Assembly (NCBI GenBank): GCA_027482225.1 | Contig: JAIXWD010000020.1 | Coordinates: forward strand, 124,001-188,000 | Reading direction: 5' to 3' | Source of the DNA: Bacteroidota bacterium | GTDB lineage: Bacteria; Bacteroidota; Bacteroidia; UKL13-3 | DNA length: 64,000 bases | Shown: positions 43,873 to 51,820 of the stretch, in pieces | How positions within the stretch are numbered: position 1 is the first letter of the stretch | How the letters are laid out: every line of letters starts with the position of its first letter | The notes under the pieces: generated by a model | The model's input: only the letters and a program-made list of their open reading frames with translations | What the model was told of the DNA's origin: nothing | The model's database searches: none | Position numbers and translations under genes: made by a program

Positions 43873-44547
43873 TTATTTCTGCTTTAATTTCTTGTAAAAT
43901 ACTGTTTTAAATTTTTCTAATTTAGGTTTGATAACAACTCTGCAGTAGCCTTCTTCTCCATTTTGGTTGTAATAATTTTGATGGTAATCTTCTGCTACGT
44001 AAAACGTTTGTAAAGGACTTACTTCTGTTACTATAGGAGAATCAAATACCTTTGCAGCTGTTAATTGTTCAATTACTTTTTCTGCTTCTATTTTTTGTTC
44101 ATCATTATGGTAAAAAATCACTGAACGGTATTGTGTGCCCTTATCTGCACCTTGTTGGTTAAGTGTAGTTGGGTCATGGCTCATAAATAAGGCCTGAAGC
44201 AAATCGTTGTAAGTTATTTTTTGTGGGTTGTATACGATTCGGCAAACTTCTGCATGTCCTGTATTACCATAGCAAATCTCACGATATGTTGGATTCGGCA
44301 CATTACCTCCGCAATAACCGCTTATTACAGTATCTACTCCCTCCAATTGTTGGAATACGGCTTCCACGCACCAAAAACATCCTGCACCAAAAGTGGCAGT
44401 GGCTGAATCTGGCTTATTTATGTTGTTATTCATGGTTTGTTTTGTTATGATTTTAGGGTTGGTATTTGATTTATTTTTACCACATGCAGCAAAAGTACCT
44501 ATGGTAAATAGGGTAACCAATATTAGGTCTTTATTTATTGATTTCAT
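43873..44547 (-). CDS. msrA: Peptide-methionine (S)-S-oxide reductase, lipoprotein form
   Basis: 224 residues. The N-terminus is a lipoprotein signal (DLILVTLFTIGTFAACGKN, Cys22), so this MsrA is exported rather than cytoplasmic. The catalytic motif is ATFGAGCFWCVEAVFQQ (Cys57), followed by VPNPTYREICYGNTGHAEV and YRSVIFYHNDEQ. The C-terminal HQNYYNQNGEEGYCRVVI supplies the recycling Cys. It repairs oxidised methionine of envelope proteins. It is monocistronic and divergent from the redoxin/copper-protein operon. Confidence 0.93.
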   Translation of the reverse strand: MKSINKDLILVTLFTIGTFAACGKNKSNTNPKIITKQTMNNNINKPDSATATFGAGCFWCVEAVFQQLEGVDTVISGYCGGNVPNPTYREICYGNTGHAEVCRIVYNPQKITYNDLLQALFMSHDPTTLNQQGADKGTQYRSVIFYHNDEQKIEAEKVIEQLTAAKVFDSPIVTEVSPLQTFYVAEDYHQNYYNQNGEEGYCRVVIKPKLEKFKTVFYKKLKQK

Positions 44548-44618
44548 ACTAATACAACAATTGCTATTGATTAATGTTTAAATGCATTAAGGTAAAGGTA
44601 TTTTATTAAGTTTGTGGT

Positions 44619-45185
44619 GTGATAAAAAGACAGATTATTATATTAATGAGTTGTTTTATTTTTTTGGGTTTTTCTGCTCAAAACAATACCTCTGATATTC
44701 CTCTCCTAGATTTAAAAGGGAATTTAATCAAGTTAAATCAACTACATAATTATAAAGCTACTGTTATTTTCTTTTTATCTCCCGAATGCCCACTTTGTCA
44801 GAGTTATACGCTTACTATCAATCAACTTATTAAAAAGTATAACGGAAAACCCATTCAGTTTATTGGGGTTATTCCTTCTAATGATTTTTCGGTTGATGAT
44901 ATTTTAAATTATAAGCGTAGTTATAAATTAAGCCTGAATTTAGTGCGCGATACAAAAAGTTTAATGGCTAAAAAGCTTGGCGCAACCATAACTCCAGAGG
45001 TTTTTTTATTAGGTAAAACTGGTGTTATTAAATATAGTGGTAGGATTGATAATTGGGCTTTTGATTTGGGTAAGAAAAGGTCTGTAATAACTGAGCATAA
45101 TCTGATTGACGCCATAGAAGCTGTTCTTCAAAATAAATCTGTTAAAATTAAAAAAGCTAAAGCTGTAGGATGTTTTATCGAGTAG
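44619..45185 (+). CDS. Exported redoxin / thioredoxin-like protein
   Basis: 188 residues with a GTG start. A signal peptide (IIILMSCFIFLGFSAQ) is followed by an AhpC/TlpA-like fold: DIPLLDLKGNLIKLNQL, the redox motif FFLSPECPLCQSYT (C57xxC60), VRDTKSLMAKKLGATITPEVFLLGKTGVIKYSGRID. It most resembles the peroxiredoxin-like domain that accompanies copper monooxygenase-like proteins. Its end overlaps the next gene by 16 bp, so the two are coupled and the redoxin is probably a redox or copper-handling partner of that protein. Confidence 0.8.
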   Translation: MIKRQIIILMSCFIFLGFSAQNNTSDIPLLDLKGNLIKLNQLHNYKATVIFFLSPECPLCQSYTLTINQLIKKYNGKPIQFIGVIPSNDFSVDDILNYKRSYKLSLNLVRDTKSLMAKKLGATITPEVFLLGKTGVIKYSGRIDNWAFDLGKKRSVITEHNLIDAIEAVLQNKSVKIKKAKAVGCFIE

Positions 45186-46555
45186 AGAATTTTCGCATAT
45201 TATTTTTTATGTTCATTGGCCTATTATTGTTTAGTTGTAATGGGCAAACCTCATCAATTAAGGAGGTTAAAGGTCCAGTAACTTTTGCCGAACATATTGC
45301 GCCCATTATTTATACTAACTGTACAAAATGCCATCAAAAAGGAGAGGCAGGGCCATTCACTCTCACATCATACTATGATGTTGCCAAACGAGCCAAACTT
45401 ATTAGGTATGTCACCGAACACCGCATTATGCCACCTTGGCCTGCAGATCCTACCTATAGTAATTTTGCAAACGAACTGTATTTAACTGATGCACAAATTA
45501 ATTTAATTAAGCGTTGGGTTGATGATGGATTACTTGCGGGGGATACCATAAATTTAAAGGTTCCTGAGCTAGTTGGTACAGATTTACAGTTGGGTACTCC
45601 TGATTTAATTGTAAGGTTACCTAAATTGAAAATACCTGGTAACAATACAGATTTATTTACTGTAATAAAGATACCATATGAAATTAAGCAAGATACTTTT
45701 GTAAGGGCTATAGAGTTTGTATGTGGAAATAAACAATTGGTTCATCACATGAATGGTCATTTGGTGCAATTTGATGCAAGAAAAAAACAAAATATAAATG
45801 AAGGTAAAAGTTGGGTAAATCAAAACAAAACTCAAAGTAATCAAATACATCGCGAGTTGGGTTTGCTTCATGATGATGGAACATATCCTACGTTAACACC
45901 TAGCGTAAGTAATTATTTACCGGGTTCACTTTTTAGCCTATATCCAAAAGAAATTGGAGGGTATAAAATAACTAAAAAGGGCGCATTTTATTTAAATGAT
46001 ATGCACTTTGGGCCAACACCAATTGATGCCTACGACTCTTCTTATTTTAAAATATATTTTAGTGCAACTCCTCCTAAAAGGCCTATTAGTGAGTTTCAAA
46101 TAGGTACATTAGGCATTGCGCCCGTTGTTCCAGATTTAGTTGTACCTCCAAATAAGGTTAAAACGTTTAATATTAAGGCTACCATACCTAATGATATTTC
46201 TATTGTTAGTATTGTGCCGCACATGCATCTTATTGGAAAGAGTTTTTTAGCATATGCCATCAAACCAAGTGGTGATACCATCCCGTTAATCAGGATAAAT
46301 AATTGGGATTTTAGATGGCAGTACTTTTATCAATTTAAAACGTTATTAAAACTGTCTCGAGGAACAATTATATACGTAGAAGGTGTTTATGATAACACAG
46401 CATCAAATCCAAATAACCCTTTTAGCCCTCCAAAAGAGATTAGAGAGCGAGAAGGAAGTATGAAAACCACAGACGAGATGTTTCAATTAATTATTACATA
46501 TGTTCCTTATCAGGTAGGAGATGAAAACATAAGCCTAGAAAATATAACTCCTTAA
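45170..46555 (+). CDS. Cytochrome c domain fused to a PHM/DBM-like copper monooxygenase-type domain
   Basis: A 461-residue lipoprotein (GLLLFSC, Cys23). Residues 37-120 form a cytochrome c: heme motif CTKCH (51-55) and axial Met in RIMPPW (87). Residues about 150-445 resemble copper type II ascorbate-dependent monooxygenases, with putative CuH ligands H192/H193 (LVHHMNG) and H279 (NDMHFG), and CuM ligands H351/H353 (VPHMHLIGKS) and M437 (TTDEMFQL). This full set mirrors peptidylglycine and dopamine monooxygenases. The substrate is unknown. The heme would supply electrons in place of ascorbate. It is coupled to the redoxin gene. Confidence 0.8.
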   Translation: MFYRVENFRILFFMFIGLLLFSCNGQTSSIKEVKGPVTFAEHIAPIIYTNCTKCHQKGEAGPFTLTSYYDVAKRAKLIRYVTEHRIMPPWPADPTYSNFANELYLTDAQINLIKRWVDDGLLAGDTINLKVPELVGTDLQLGTPDLIVRLPKLKIPGNNTDLFTVIKIPYEIKQDTFVRAIEFVCGNKQLVHHMNGHLVQFDARKKQNINEGKSWVNQNKTQSNQIHRELGLLHDDGTYPTLTPSVSNYLPGSLFSLYPKEIGGYKITKKGAFYLNDMHFGPTPIDAYDSSYFKIYFSATPPKRPISEFQIGTLGIAPVVPDLVVPPNKVKTFNIKATIPNDISIVSIVPHMHLIGKSFLAYAIKPSGDTIPLIRINNWDFRWQYFYQFKTLLKLSRGTIIYVEGVYDNTASNPNNPFSPPKEIREREGSMKTTDEMFQLIITYVPYQVGDENISLENITP

Positions 46556-46581
46556 CAAGATTGTGAAATGAATTAAGCATA

Positions 46582-46615
46582 AAAAAGGCCTAACAAGAAT
46601 TTGTTAGGCCTTTTT
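46582..46615. terminator. Bidirectional rho-independent terminator
   Basis: AAAAAGGCCTAACAA and TTGTTAGGCCTTTTT pair perfectly over 15 bp. It lies between the convergent copper-protein gene and rpmA and can end both. Confidence 0.92.
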
Positions 46616-46635
46616 GGTAAAAGTTCTATTAGTTT

Positions 46636-46899
46636 TTATGCTTCTGCAAGAGGAGCAACCGAAACGTACGATCTGTTATCAGCTTTCTTTTTGAAAACTA
46701 CCTTTCCGTTGATAAGAGCAAATAAGGTATGGTCTTTACCAATGCCTACATTGTTACCTGGATGATGTTTTGTTCCACGTTGGCGAACGATAATGTTACC
46801 GGCTGTAGCAAACTGACCACCGAAAATTTTCACGCCAAGACGCTTACTATGCGACTCGCGACCGTTCTTTGAACTACCAACACCTTTTTTGTGTGCCAT
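46636..46899 (-). CDS. rpmA: 50S ribosomal protein L27
   Basis: An 87-residue protein. [20 protein letters not shown] and [20 protein letters not shown], then [19 protein letters not shown], are the conserved L27 blocks. The N-terminal tail near the peptidyl-transferase centre starts directly at MAHKKG, so no processed leader as in Firmicutes is present. It is 34 bp downstream of rplU in the usual rplU-rpmA operon. Confidence 0.97.
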   Translation of the reverse strand: MAHKKGVGSSKNGRESHSKRLGVKIFGGQFATAGNIIVRQRGTKHHPGNNVGIGKDHTLFALINGKVVFKKKADNRSYVSVAPLAEA

Positions 46900-46933
46900 T
46901 GTATTTAGTTATTAATCGGTTTAAAATTAAAAA

Positions 46934-47245
46934 TTAAGCGTTAATCGCTTCGATTTGGATTTTAGTAAAAGATTGACGGTGACCGTTTTTCTTTCTGTAA
47001 CCTTTTCTACGTTTCTTTTTGAAAACGATTACTTTGTCGCCTTTACAGTGTGTTAACACTTTGGCTTTAACATTAGCATTGGCTACAGAAGGAGCCCCTA
47101 CTTTTACTGATCCGTTGTTGCTTAAAAGCAACACATTGTTAAGTTCAATGCTGGCGCCTTCCTCTTGTTGTAACCTATGTACATAAAGAGTTTGGTCTTT
47201 TTCTACTTTGAACTGTTGGCCAGCGATTTCCACTATTGCAAACAT
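46934..47245 (-). CDS. rplU: 50S ribosomal protein L21
   Basis: A 103-residue protein. FAIVEIAGQQFKVEKDQTLY at the start and VIVFKKKRRKGYRKKNGHRQ near the end are the L21 hallmarks. It binds domain I of 23S rRNA. First gene of the rplU-rpmA operon; the promoter lies 33-62 bp upstream of the ATG. Confidence 0.97.
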   Translation of the reverse strand: MFAIVEIAGQQFKVEKDQTLYVHRLQQEEGASIELNNVLLLSNNGSVKVGAPSVANANVKAKVLTHCKGDKVIVFKKKRRKGYRKKNGHRQSFTKIQIEAINA

Positions 47246-47277
47246 GTTTGTATAAAATTATATTGTTAAAAGGACGG

Positions 47278-47307
47278 CAAAGATATGCCTATTTCAAAGA
47301 ATTACAA
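47278..47307 (-). promoter_or_regulatory. Promoter for rplU-rpmA
   Basis: On the minus strand TTG (47307-47305), 19 bp, then TATCTTTG (47285-47278), matching both Bacteroidota boxes. Confidence 0.65.
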
Positions 47308-47641
47308 GTGTAATGGTTAAAAAAACCGAAATAACTTTTCAATTGTGCCAAAACTGAGTATTTGTATCGGATTTTATTTAAAAATTAACTTAAAATTATA
47401 TGATATTCACTTACAAGAATAGTACTTTTAACTTTAATAGTTGTTTTTTTTATTTTGTTGATTAACAGTTAAATGCCTTACTTCATTCAATTGTTTATGC
47501 CCTTTTTTAAATTTTGGGAGCAAAGTTCATAGATGCTAAAGTTTAACTAGTTTCTTTTTTAAGCCAATTTACTGATAAAAATTAGGATCATTTACTCAAC
47601 TATCCTTTCGTAGGTCGCACAATTTGTCATAACTTGCAATT
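47308..47641. other. AT-rich intergenic stretch without a gene
   Basis: About 330 bp between the rplU promoter and the holin-like gene. I see no open frame with coding character, no strong hairpin and no repeat. It presumably contains the promoter of the plus-strand genes, but no exact TAnnTTTG box could be read close to the holin-like ATG. Confidence 0.5.
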
Positions 47642-47980
47642 ATGGAAAATCAACCTAAAGAAGCCTTTAACGAAATTGTAGATCACCTTCAAGATTATTT
47701 AGAAACTCAAAAGGAGATTATTAAACTAAATACTGTAAAACACGGGAGTACTGCTGCTGGGAATATGGTAGCTTTTACTTTGTTGGCTATGTTTTTATTG
47801 GTAACTTATCTCTTTTTAAACGTGGCCTTGGCTCTTTTCTTTGCAACATCAATCGGGTTATTTCAATCATTTTTAGTGGTAGGAGGGGGTAATTTACTGG
47901 TTGCTATTTTAGTTTATTTGTTACGAAATACATTGGTGGTGCGTCCAATTCAAAGTTTAATCATTAAGCTAACAACTTAA
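47642..47980 (+). CDS. Phage-holin-like small membrane protein (Holin_X type)
   Basis: 112 residues: an amphipathic N-terminus (AFNEIVDHLQDYLETQKEII) and two long spans, MVAFTLLAMFLLVTYLFLNVALALFF and FLVVGGGNLLVAILVYLLR. This matches the Holin_X / putative actinobacterial-holin-like family, which in Bacteroidota is a housekeeping membrane protein rather than a phage lysis gene. It lies 4 bp before its partner, with which it forms a conserved-looking pair. No phage genes surround it. Confidence 0.7.
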   Translation: MENQPKEAFNEIVDHLQDYLETQKEIIKLNTVKHGSTAAGNMVAFTLLAMFLLVTYLFLNVALALFFATSIGLFQSFLVVGGGNLLVAILVYLLRNTLVVRPIQSLIIKLTT

Positions 47981-47984
47981 TAAT

Positions 47985-48431
47985 ATGGCAAAAAATATAA
48001 TTGAATTAGAAAAACAGTTATTGCTTTTAGAAATTAAAAAAGAAGAGCAAGTAAAGCAACTAAAGGCCGATTTTTCAGTCTTGGTTGATGCCATGAAACC
48101 TGCTAATATCATTAAACGGGGATTTAGTGAGTTAATTGGCGGAGATAAATCTGCCTCGGTTAATCCATTAGTTGGCGGTATAGCTAGTTTTGCTGGGACT
48201 TTCCTATTAGAAGAATTTTTATTTAAGCGTACTGGTTTTTTCTACCGAGTACTAACTAGTGTTTTGGCAAGTGGAATGTTTCAAGATTTAGTTAAAGGGG
48301 AAGACTCTTTGTTAAAGAAATGGGCAATAAAATTAAAAGATAGGTTTAAAAACACAACCACTGATTCTTTGATTGACGAAGATCATAACCATAATGAAGA
48401 AACCTGGCCTGAATCATCCTCAGCTAAATAA
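47985..48431 (+). CDS. Partner of holin-like protein, unknown function
   Basis: 148 residues. An N-terminal coiled coil (IELEKQLLLLEIKKEEQVKQLK) precedes a weakly hydrophobic middle (GGIASFAGTFLLEEFLFK and FYRVLTSVLASGMFQDLVKG) and an acidic tail. No family is recognised with certainty. The 4-bp gap to the holin-like gene suggests co-translation and joint work at the membrane, perhaps under envelope stress; that is context only. Confidence 0.6.
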   Translation: MAKNIIELEKQLLLLEIKKEEQVKQLKADFSVLVDAMKPANIIKRGFSELIGGDKSASVNPLVGGIASFAGTFLLEEFLFKRTGFFYRVLTSVLASGMFQDLVKGEDSLLKKWAIKLKDRFKNTTTDSLIDEDHNHNEETWPESSSAK

Positions 48432-48505
48432 TTGATGGCTTTTCTGTTTTAGTTAAATGGCTAAAATGATTGCCGAAAACTTGTGGATAGCGAATAGCGT
48501 TTGTA

Positions 48506-49570
48506 ATGTACTTTGCCAACATGAGCATGGATTTTTTTATCAGTAATCTTGAGCAATTAAGTGTACATGAAGTTGGCAATAAAAATAATGGCGGACAGCT
48601 GTATGCTTCCGCGGAGAGTATAGAGGTTGATGATGAAAGTTTGGTTGCATTGCTTCAACATTATTTCTTTAAGCCATTCACAAATCAAGAGTTTTGGCAG
48701 TTTACATCCAGCAATGAAGATGTGAGTTTGAATCCTATTTATTCCTTTGCACAACAAATTTTTAATCAAACATCTTCTTTTCATTTACAAAGTATAAATA
48801 TTGCAAAACACTTGTTTGAGTGCACCAATCATCCAAATATAAAAGATGGCGATTTGTATGTTGCACATATTAGTCATGTGAAGTTGGGTGATGAAATGTG
48901 TGACGCCATAGGAATATTTAAATCAGAACACAAAGAGCCTTTTTTAAAAGCAAAACGAAAGGGTAAAGTATACGCTATAAATGGAGATGAAGGCATTAAT
49001 ATTGATAAGTTAGATAAGGGTTGTATTATTTTAAAGCTTAATGAAGAACAGGGCTATAAAATAGCTATTGTTGATAAGGCTGGCCGTGGGGTGGAGGCTT
49101 CCTATTGGAAGGATGATTTTTTACAAATTAAAACCTGTGTAGACGATTACAACTATACTCGTAATTTTTTAAACGTAGCAAAAGCATATGTTACTCAAAA
49201 ACTTACAGAAGAGTTTGAGGTAACCAAAGCCGATCAGATAGATTTGCTTAACAAGTCAGTAAATTATTTCAAGGAAAATGAACATTTTGTGGCTGAAGAT
49301 TTCGCTGCTTCAGTATTTGAGGATAGTACAGTGATAAACTCATTCAACTCTTTTAAACAAACGATGCAAACTGATGGCGATTTAGACATGGCCGATGGTT
49401 TTGCTATCAACACCCAAGCTGTAAAAAAACAAGCACGTATTTTTAAAAGTGTTCTAAAATTAGATAAGAATTTTCACATTTATATACATGGCAATCGCAA
49501 TTTGATTGAACGCGGTGAAGACCAAAACGGACGTAAATACTATAAAATATATTACGATAACGAAGAATAA
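48506..49570 (+). CDS. Nucleoid-associated protein, NdpA/YejK family
   Basis: 354 residues. It begins with IEVDDESLVALLQHYFFKPF and shows the family blocks LYVAHISHVKLGDEMCDAIGIFKSE, EGINIDKLDKGCIIL, EASYWKDDFLQIKTCVDDYN and the C-terminal LDKNFHIYIHGNRNLIERGED. The family (37-kDa nucleoid-associated) localises to the nucleoid in E. coli; the molecular task is unclear. The start could also be Met6 or Met8. A strong terminator follows. Confidence 0.85.
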   Translation: MYFANMSMDFFISNLEQLSVHEVGNKNNGGQLYASAESIEVDDESLVALLQHYFFKPFTNQEFWQFTSSNEDVSLNPIYSFAQQIFNQTSSFHLQSINIAKHLFECTNHPNIKDGDLYVAHISHVKLGDEMCDAIGIFKSEHKEPFLKAKRKGKVYAINGDEGINIDKLDKGCIILKLNEEQGYKIAIVDKAGRGVEASYWKDDFLQIKTCVDDYNYTRNFLNVAKAYVTQKLTEEFEVTKADQIDLLNKSVNYFKENEHFVAEDFAASVFEDSTVINSFNSFKQTMQTDGDLDMADGFAINTQAVKKQARIFKSVLKLDKNFHIYIHGNRNLIERGEDQNGRKYYKIYYDNEE

Positions 49571-49597
49571 AATACAAATAATTCAATTTTAAGGCAT

Positions 49598-49629
49598 AAA
49601 AAAAGTCGTTCAATTGAACGACTTTTTTA
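49598..49629 (+). terminator. Rho-independent terminator
   Basis: AAAAAGTCGTTCAATTGAACGACTTTTT is a nearly perfect palindrome with T- and A-rich flanks, directly after the NdpA-like gene. Confidence 0.85.
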
Positions 49630-50044
49630 TTTAGTAGAGTGAGATCAGGCAATTTCTAACTTTTTAGAAGGGTATGAATTGGTAGTTGATTTGTGGAAAT
49701 ACATGAATAGGCGAGATGATTAAAATTTCATACCGAGTATAAGTTTTCTTTAACCACATATCCAGCAAAAGCTGATTCTGAAGCATAAATAATAACGGTG
49801 GTAAGACCTGGTAATGTTATCGCCAGTAATAGGTGTATGTAAATAAATTTGGGTAAATTGTTATTTTTGGGAGTAATTAATTTAAAAATACAGCTGTAAT
49901 TGCAAAAAGAATAAAATGAAATAAAGTTTTGCATAGCAGTCCATTATAGTATGGCTAAGCGAAGGTTTGTTTCGTGTATATTCAAGTTATGCGTCATGCT
50001 TATAAGAAACCACTCACTTGAAACAGCCTAATTGAGAAAGAGAA
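49630..50044. other. Intergenic stretch, possible gene remnant
   Basis: About 415 bp without a convincing gene. A 68-codon minus-strand frame (49934-49728) includes a hydrophobic stretch YIHLLLAITLPGLTTVIIYA. A neighbouring frame contains ILFAITAVFLN, so this might be a frameshifted remnant of a small membrane protein gene. No hairpin or promoter is evident. Confidence 0.3.
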
Positions 50045-50611
50045 ATGATTGAAATAAAAAAATATTTCCAAAAAATGGCTCCTATTTCTGAAAAAGATTG
50101 GGAGTTCTTTTCATCAAAACTTATAAAACGTGAATTTGCCAAAAAATCAATAATTTTAAAAGTAGGTCATAAAGAAAACTACTTATCTTTTATTGAAAAG
50201 GGAATTGTTAGAAAATGTATTCCTCAAGAATTTGATGATTTAACTTTTGAATTTGCATTCATCAATAATTTTGTGTCCGCATATGATTTTTTCTTGACAC
50301 AAGAACCATCAACTTACCAGTTAGAAACCTTAACAGACACTATACTCTGGAGTGTATCGTATAATGACTTAGAAATAATTTATGACAAAACGGAAATTGG
50401 CAATACTATAGGAAGATTGGCAAGCGAAGACCTGTTTATGAAAAAATCTAAGCGAGAATTATCTTTATTAATCCAATCTGCCCAGGAACGTTATTTGAAC
50501 TTATTTACAGAACAGCCTGAATTGTTGCAATTTATTCCATTAAAGTATATAGCCTCTTATATTGGAGTAACGCCACAGGCACTAAGTAGAATAAGGAAAC
50601 GTATTTCTTAA
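50045..50611 (+). CDS. Crp/Fnr-family transcriptional regulator
   Basis: 188 residues. The N-terminal cupin-like effector domain has KSIILKVGHKENYLSFIEKGIVRK, AFINNFVSAYDFFLTQEPS and TDTILWSVSYNDLEIIYD. The C-terminal helix-turn-helix is compact: QFIPLKYIASYIGVTPQALSRIRKRIS. The cAMP-contact Arg of Crp is not obvious, as in most Bacteroidota paralogues, so the ligand is unknown. The neighbouring exported NTF2-like gene, 63 bp downstream, may be its target. Confidence 0.85.
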   Translation: MIEIKKYFQKMAPISEKDWEFFSSKLIKREFAKKSIILKVGHKENYLSFIEKGIVRKCIPQEFDDLTFEFAFINNFVSAYDFFLTQEPSTYQLETLTDTILWSVSYNDLEIIYDKTEIGNTIGRLASEDLFMKKSKRELSLLIQSAQERYLNLFTEQPELLQFIPLKYIASYIGVTPQALSRIRKRIS

Positions 50612-50674
50612 CCCAAGTTCATTGTTTGAATTTTAGCTTATTAGCAATTTCCCAACTTATCAAAAAAAAGAGAA

Positions 50675-51202
50675 ATGGGAAAATTATTATTATCGTTAGT
50701 ATTATTTATCGTTGCAGCAACTTCGTTAATTGCCCAAGATTTAAACCCTTATCATCATATTATAAAGGGATTTGTTAGGAAAAACTTCAAATCTATAACA
50801 GAGCACCGTTATGACGAGGTTTTAAAGGGGGTGTCTAATAAAGAATTAGAACATACGTTTGCAGGAGATAATTGCTTGGGTGGTACACGCCATGATAAAG
50901 AAAGCTTGAAAAGATGGTTTGAAAGAGTGGGAATTGTACTTCCAGACCTTAAATTTGAGGTAACAGACATTCAGGTTAAAGGAAATCCAGCCAAAACCCT
51001 TGTTATTGCAAGGTGGACAGCAACTTGTCATTTATTAAATGGTGAGCCATACATAAATAAAGGAGTTCATTTTATCACATTGAAATGGGGAAAGGCTGTT
51101 AAATTTGATGTTTATGAAGATACTAAAACTGTATCTCATGGTTTAGATGTTCAATTTGAATCAGGTATCAAGGAAGCTAAAGCTCCCAAAATTGAAAGCT
51201 AA
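50675..51202 (+). CDS. Exported SnoaL/NTF2-like protein
   Basis: 175 residues with a signal peptide (LLLSLVLFIVAATSLIAQ). The remainder is one alpha+beta barrel of the SnoaL/NTF2 superfamily: FKSITEHRYDEVLKGVSNKEL, LGGTRHDKESLKRWFERVG, LKFEVTDIQVKGNPAKTLVI and GVHFITLKWGKAVKFDVYED. Such pockets bind small ligands; no catalytic Asp/His pair is clear. It lies behind a Crp-type regulator and runs into a recombinase relic, so this end may be part of a small inserted segment. Confidence 0.75.
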   Translation: MGKLLLSLVLFIVAATSLIAQDLNPYHHIIKGFVRKNFKSITEHRYDEVLKGVSNKELEHTFAGDNCLGGTRHDKESLKRWFERVGIVLPDLKFEVTDIQVKGNPAKTLVIARWTATCHLLNGEPYINKGVHFITLKWGKAVKFDVYEDTKTVSHGLDVQFESGIKEAKAPKIES

Positions 51203-51380
51203 AATTACATCTAACTCCGAAATATTCATTAATGAAGCAATTGAAATAGCTCGAAAAATACAGTATTATTTGGATTCATCAGACCTTGAGACCAAATTGA
51301 AATTGCAGAAAACAGTGTTCCCAAAAGGGCTTATTCATTATCCCTTCAACAAGGAGTTAACTAACTCGAAATGTAAATAA
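51190..51380 (+). pseudogene. C-terminal fragment of a serine recombinase
   Basis: The frame opens inside the end of the NTF2-like gene and has no start of its own. INEAIEIARKIQYYLDSSDL, then TKLKLQKTVFPKGLIHYPFN, follows the last helix of large serine recombinases (pattern KxxLQxxVFPEGxxYxxxxxxxRT). Only about 60 residues remain; catalytic and recombinase domains are missing. It lies 100 bp from the 3' side of tRNA-Met, a common insertion neighbourhood. The identification rests on pattern memory. Confidence 0.4.
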
Positions 51381-51435
51381 TTTTCTCCCCAGAATCCCTT
51401 TGTTTTCAAGGGCTTTGCAATGGCATAAAAAAAGA

Positions 51436-51467
51436 AAAAGCCTCTTAGAAAATCTAAAAGGCTTTTT
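51436..51467 (-). terminator. Rho-independent terminator after tRNA-Met
   Basis: AAAAGCCTCTTAGA and TCTAAAAGGCTTTT pair with one mismatch around a 3-nt loop, 12 bp beyond the tRNA 3' end on the minus strand. Confidence 0.75.
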
Positions 51468-51478
51468 TAATTTTTAGG

Positions 51479-51552
51479 TAGCGGGAAGCAGAATCGAACT
51501 GCCGACCTTAGGGTTATGAATCCTACGCTCTAACCATCTGAGCTATCCCGCC
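51479..51552 (-). tRNA. tRNA-Met (CAT anticodon)
   Basis: 74 nt without encoded CCA. Acceptor GGCGGGA pairs with TCCCGCT (one G:T at the end); D arm GCTC..GAGC; anticodon stem-loop TAGGA-TTCATAA-CCCTA with one A.C mismatch; T arm GGCAG-TTCGATT-CTGCT. The anticodon CAT with this body is the elongator Met type. A tRNA-Ile2 (CAT modified to lysidine) is the alternative but less likely. Confidence 0.92.
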
Positions 51553-51820
51553 AGATTTGTTTGTTAATAGTTACAATAGCAAGATTTTTCTGTGAAAAAA
51601 CATTACTTATTAACTAGTAACGGGGTGCAAATGTAAAAATAAAAAAAATAAAAACCTTACTTTTGTAAACAAAAAAATTACGCCTCATTATCAATACGCA
51701 ACAATAAGGCTGTATTAAAATATAGACTTAGGTTTTATGCTTGTGTAAAATAATTAACACGTTGTACACATTGAATTTATTTTTACGTTTTATATTCGGA
51801 AACTGAAATACAATATAAAA

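Noticed and set aside
44607-44614. TAAGTTTG as promoter of the redoxin gene
   Set aside because: It lies 4 bp before the GTG start, leaving no room for a leader, and no TTG box is placed upstream.
47642-48431. Prophage lysis genes
   Set aside because: The holin-like protein belongs to a family common in bacterial chromosomes; no phage structural, replication or integrase genes are nearby.
49728-49934. 68-codon ORF as a real gene
   Set aside because: It has no recognisable family and broken frames around it; at best a remnant, noted only in the intergenic entry.
51147-51189. Start region of the 77-codon ORF overlapping the NTF2-like gene
   Set aside because: This part is the NTF2-like gene read in another frame; only the part from about 51190 on resembles a recombinase.
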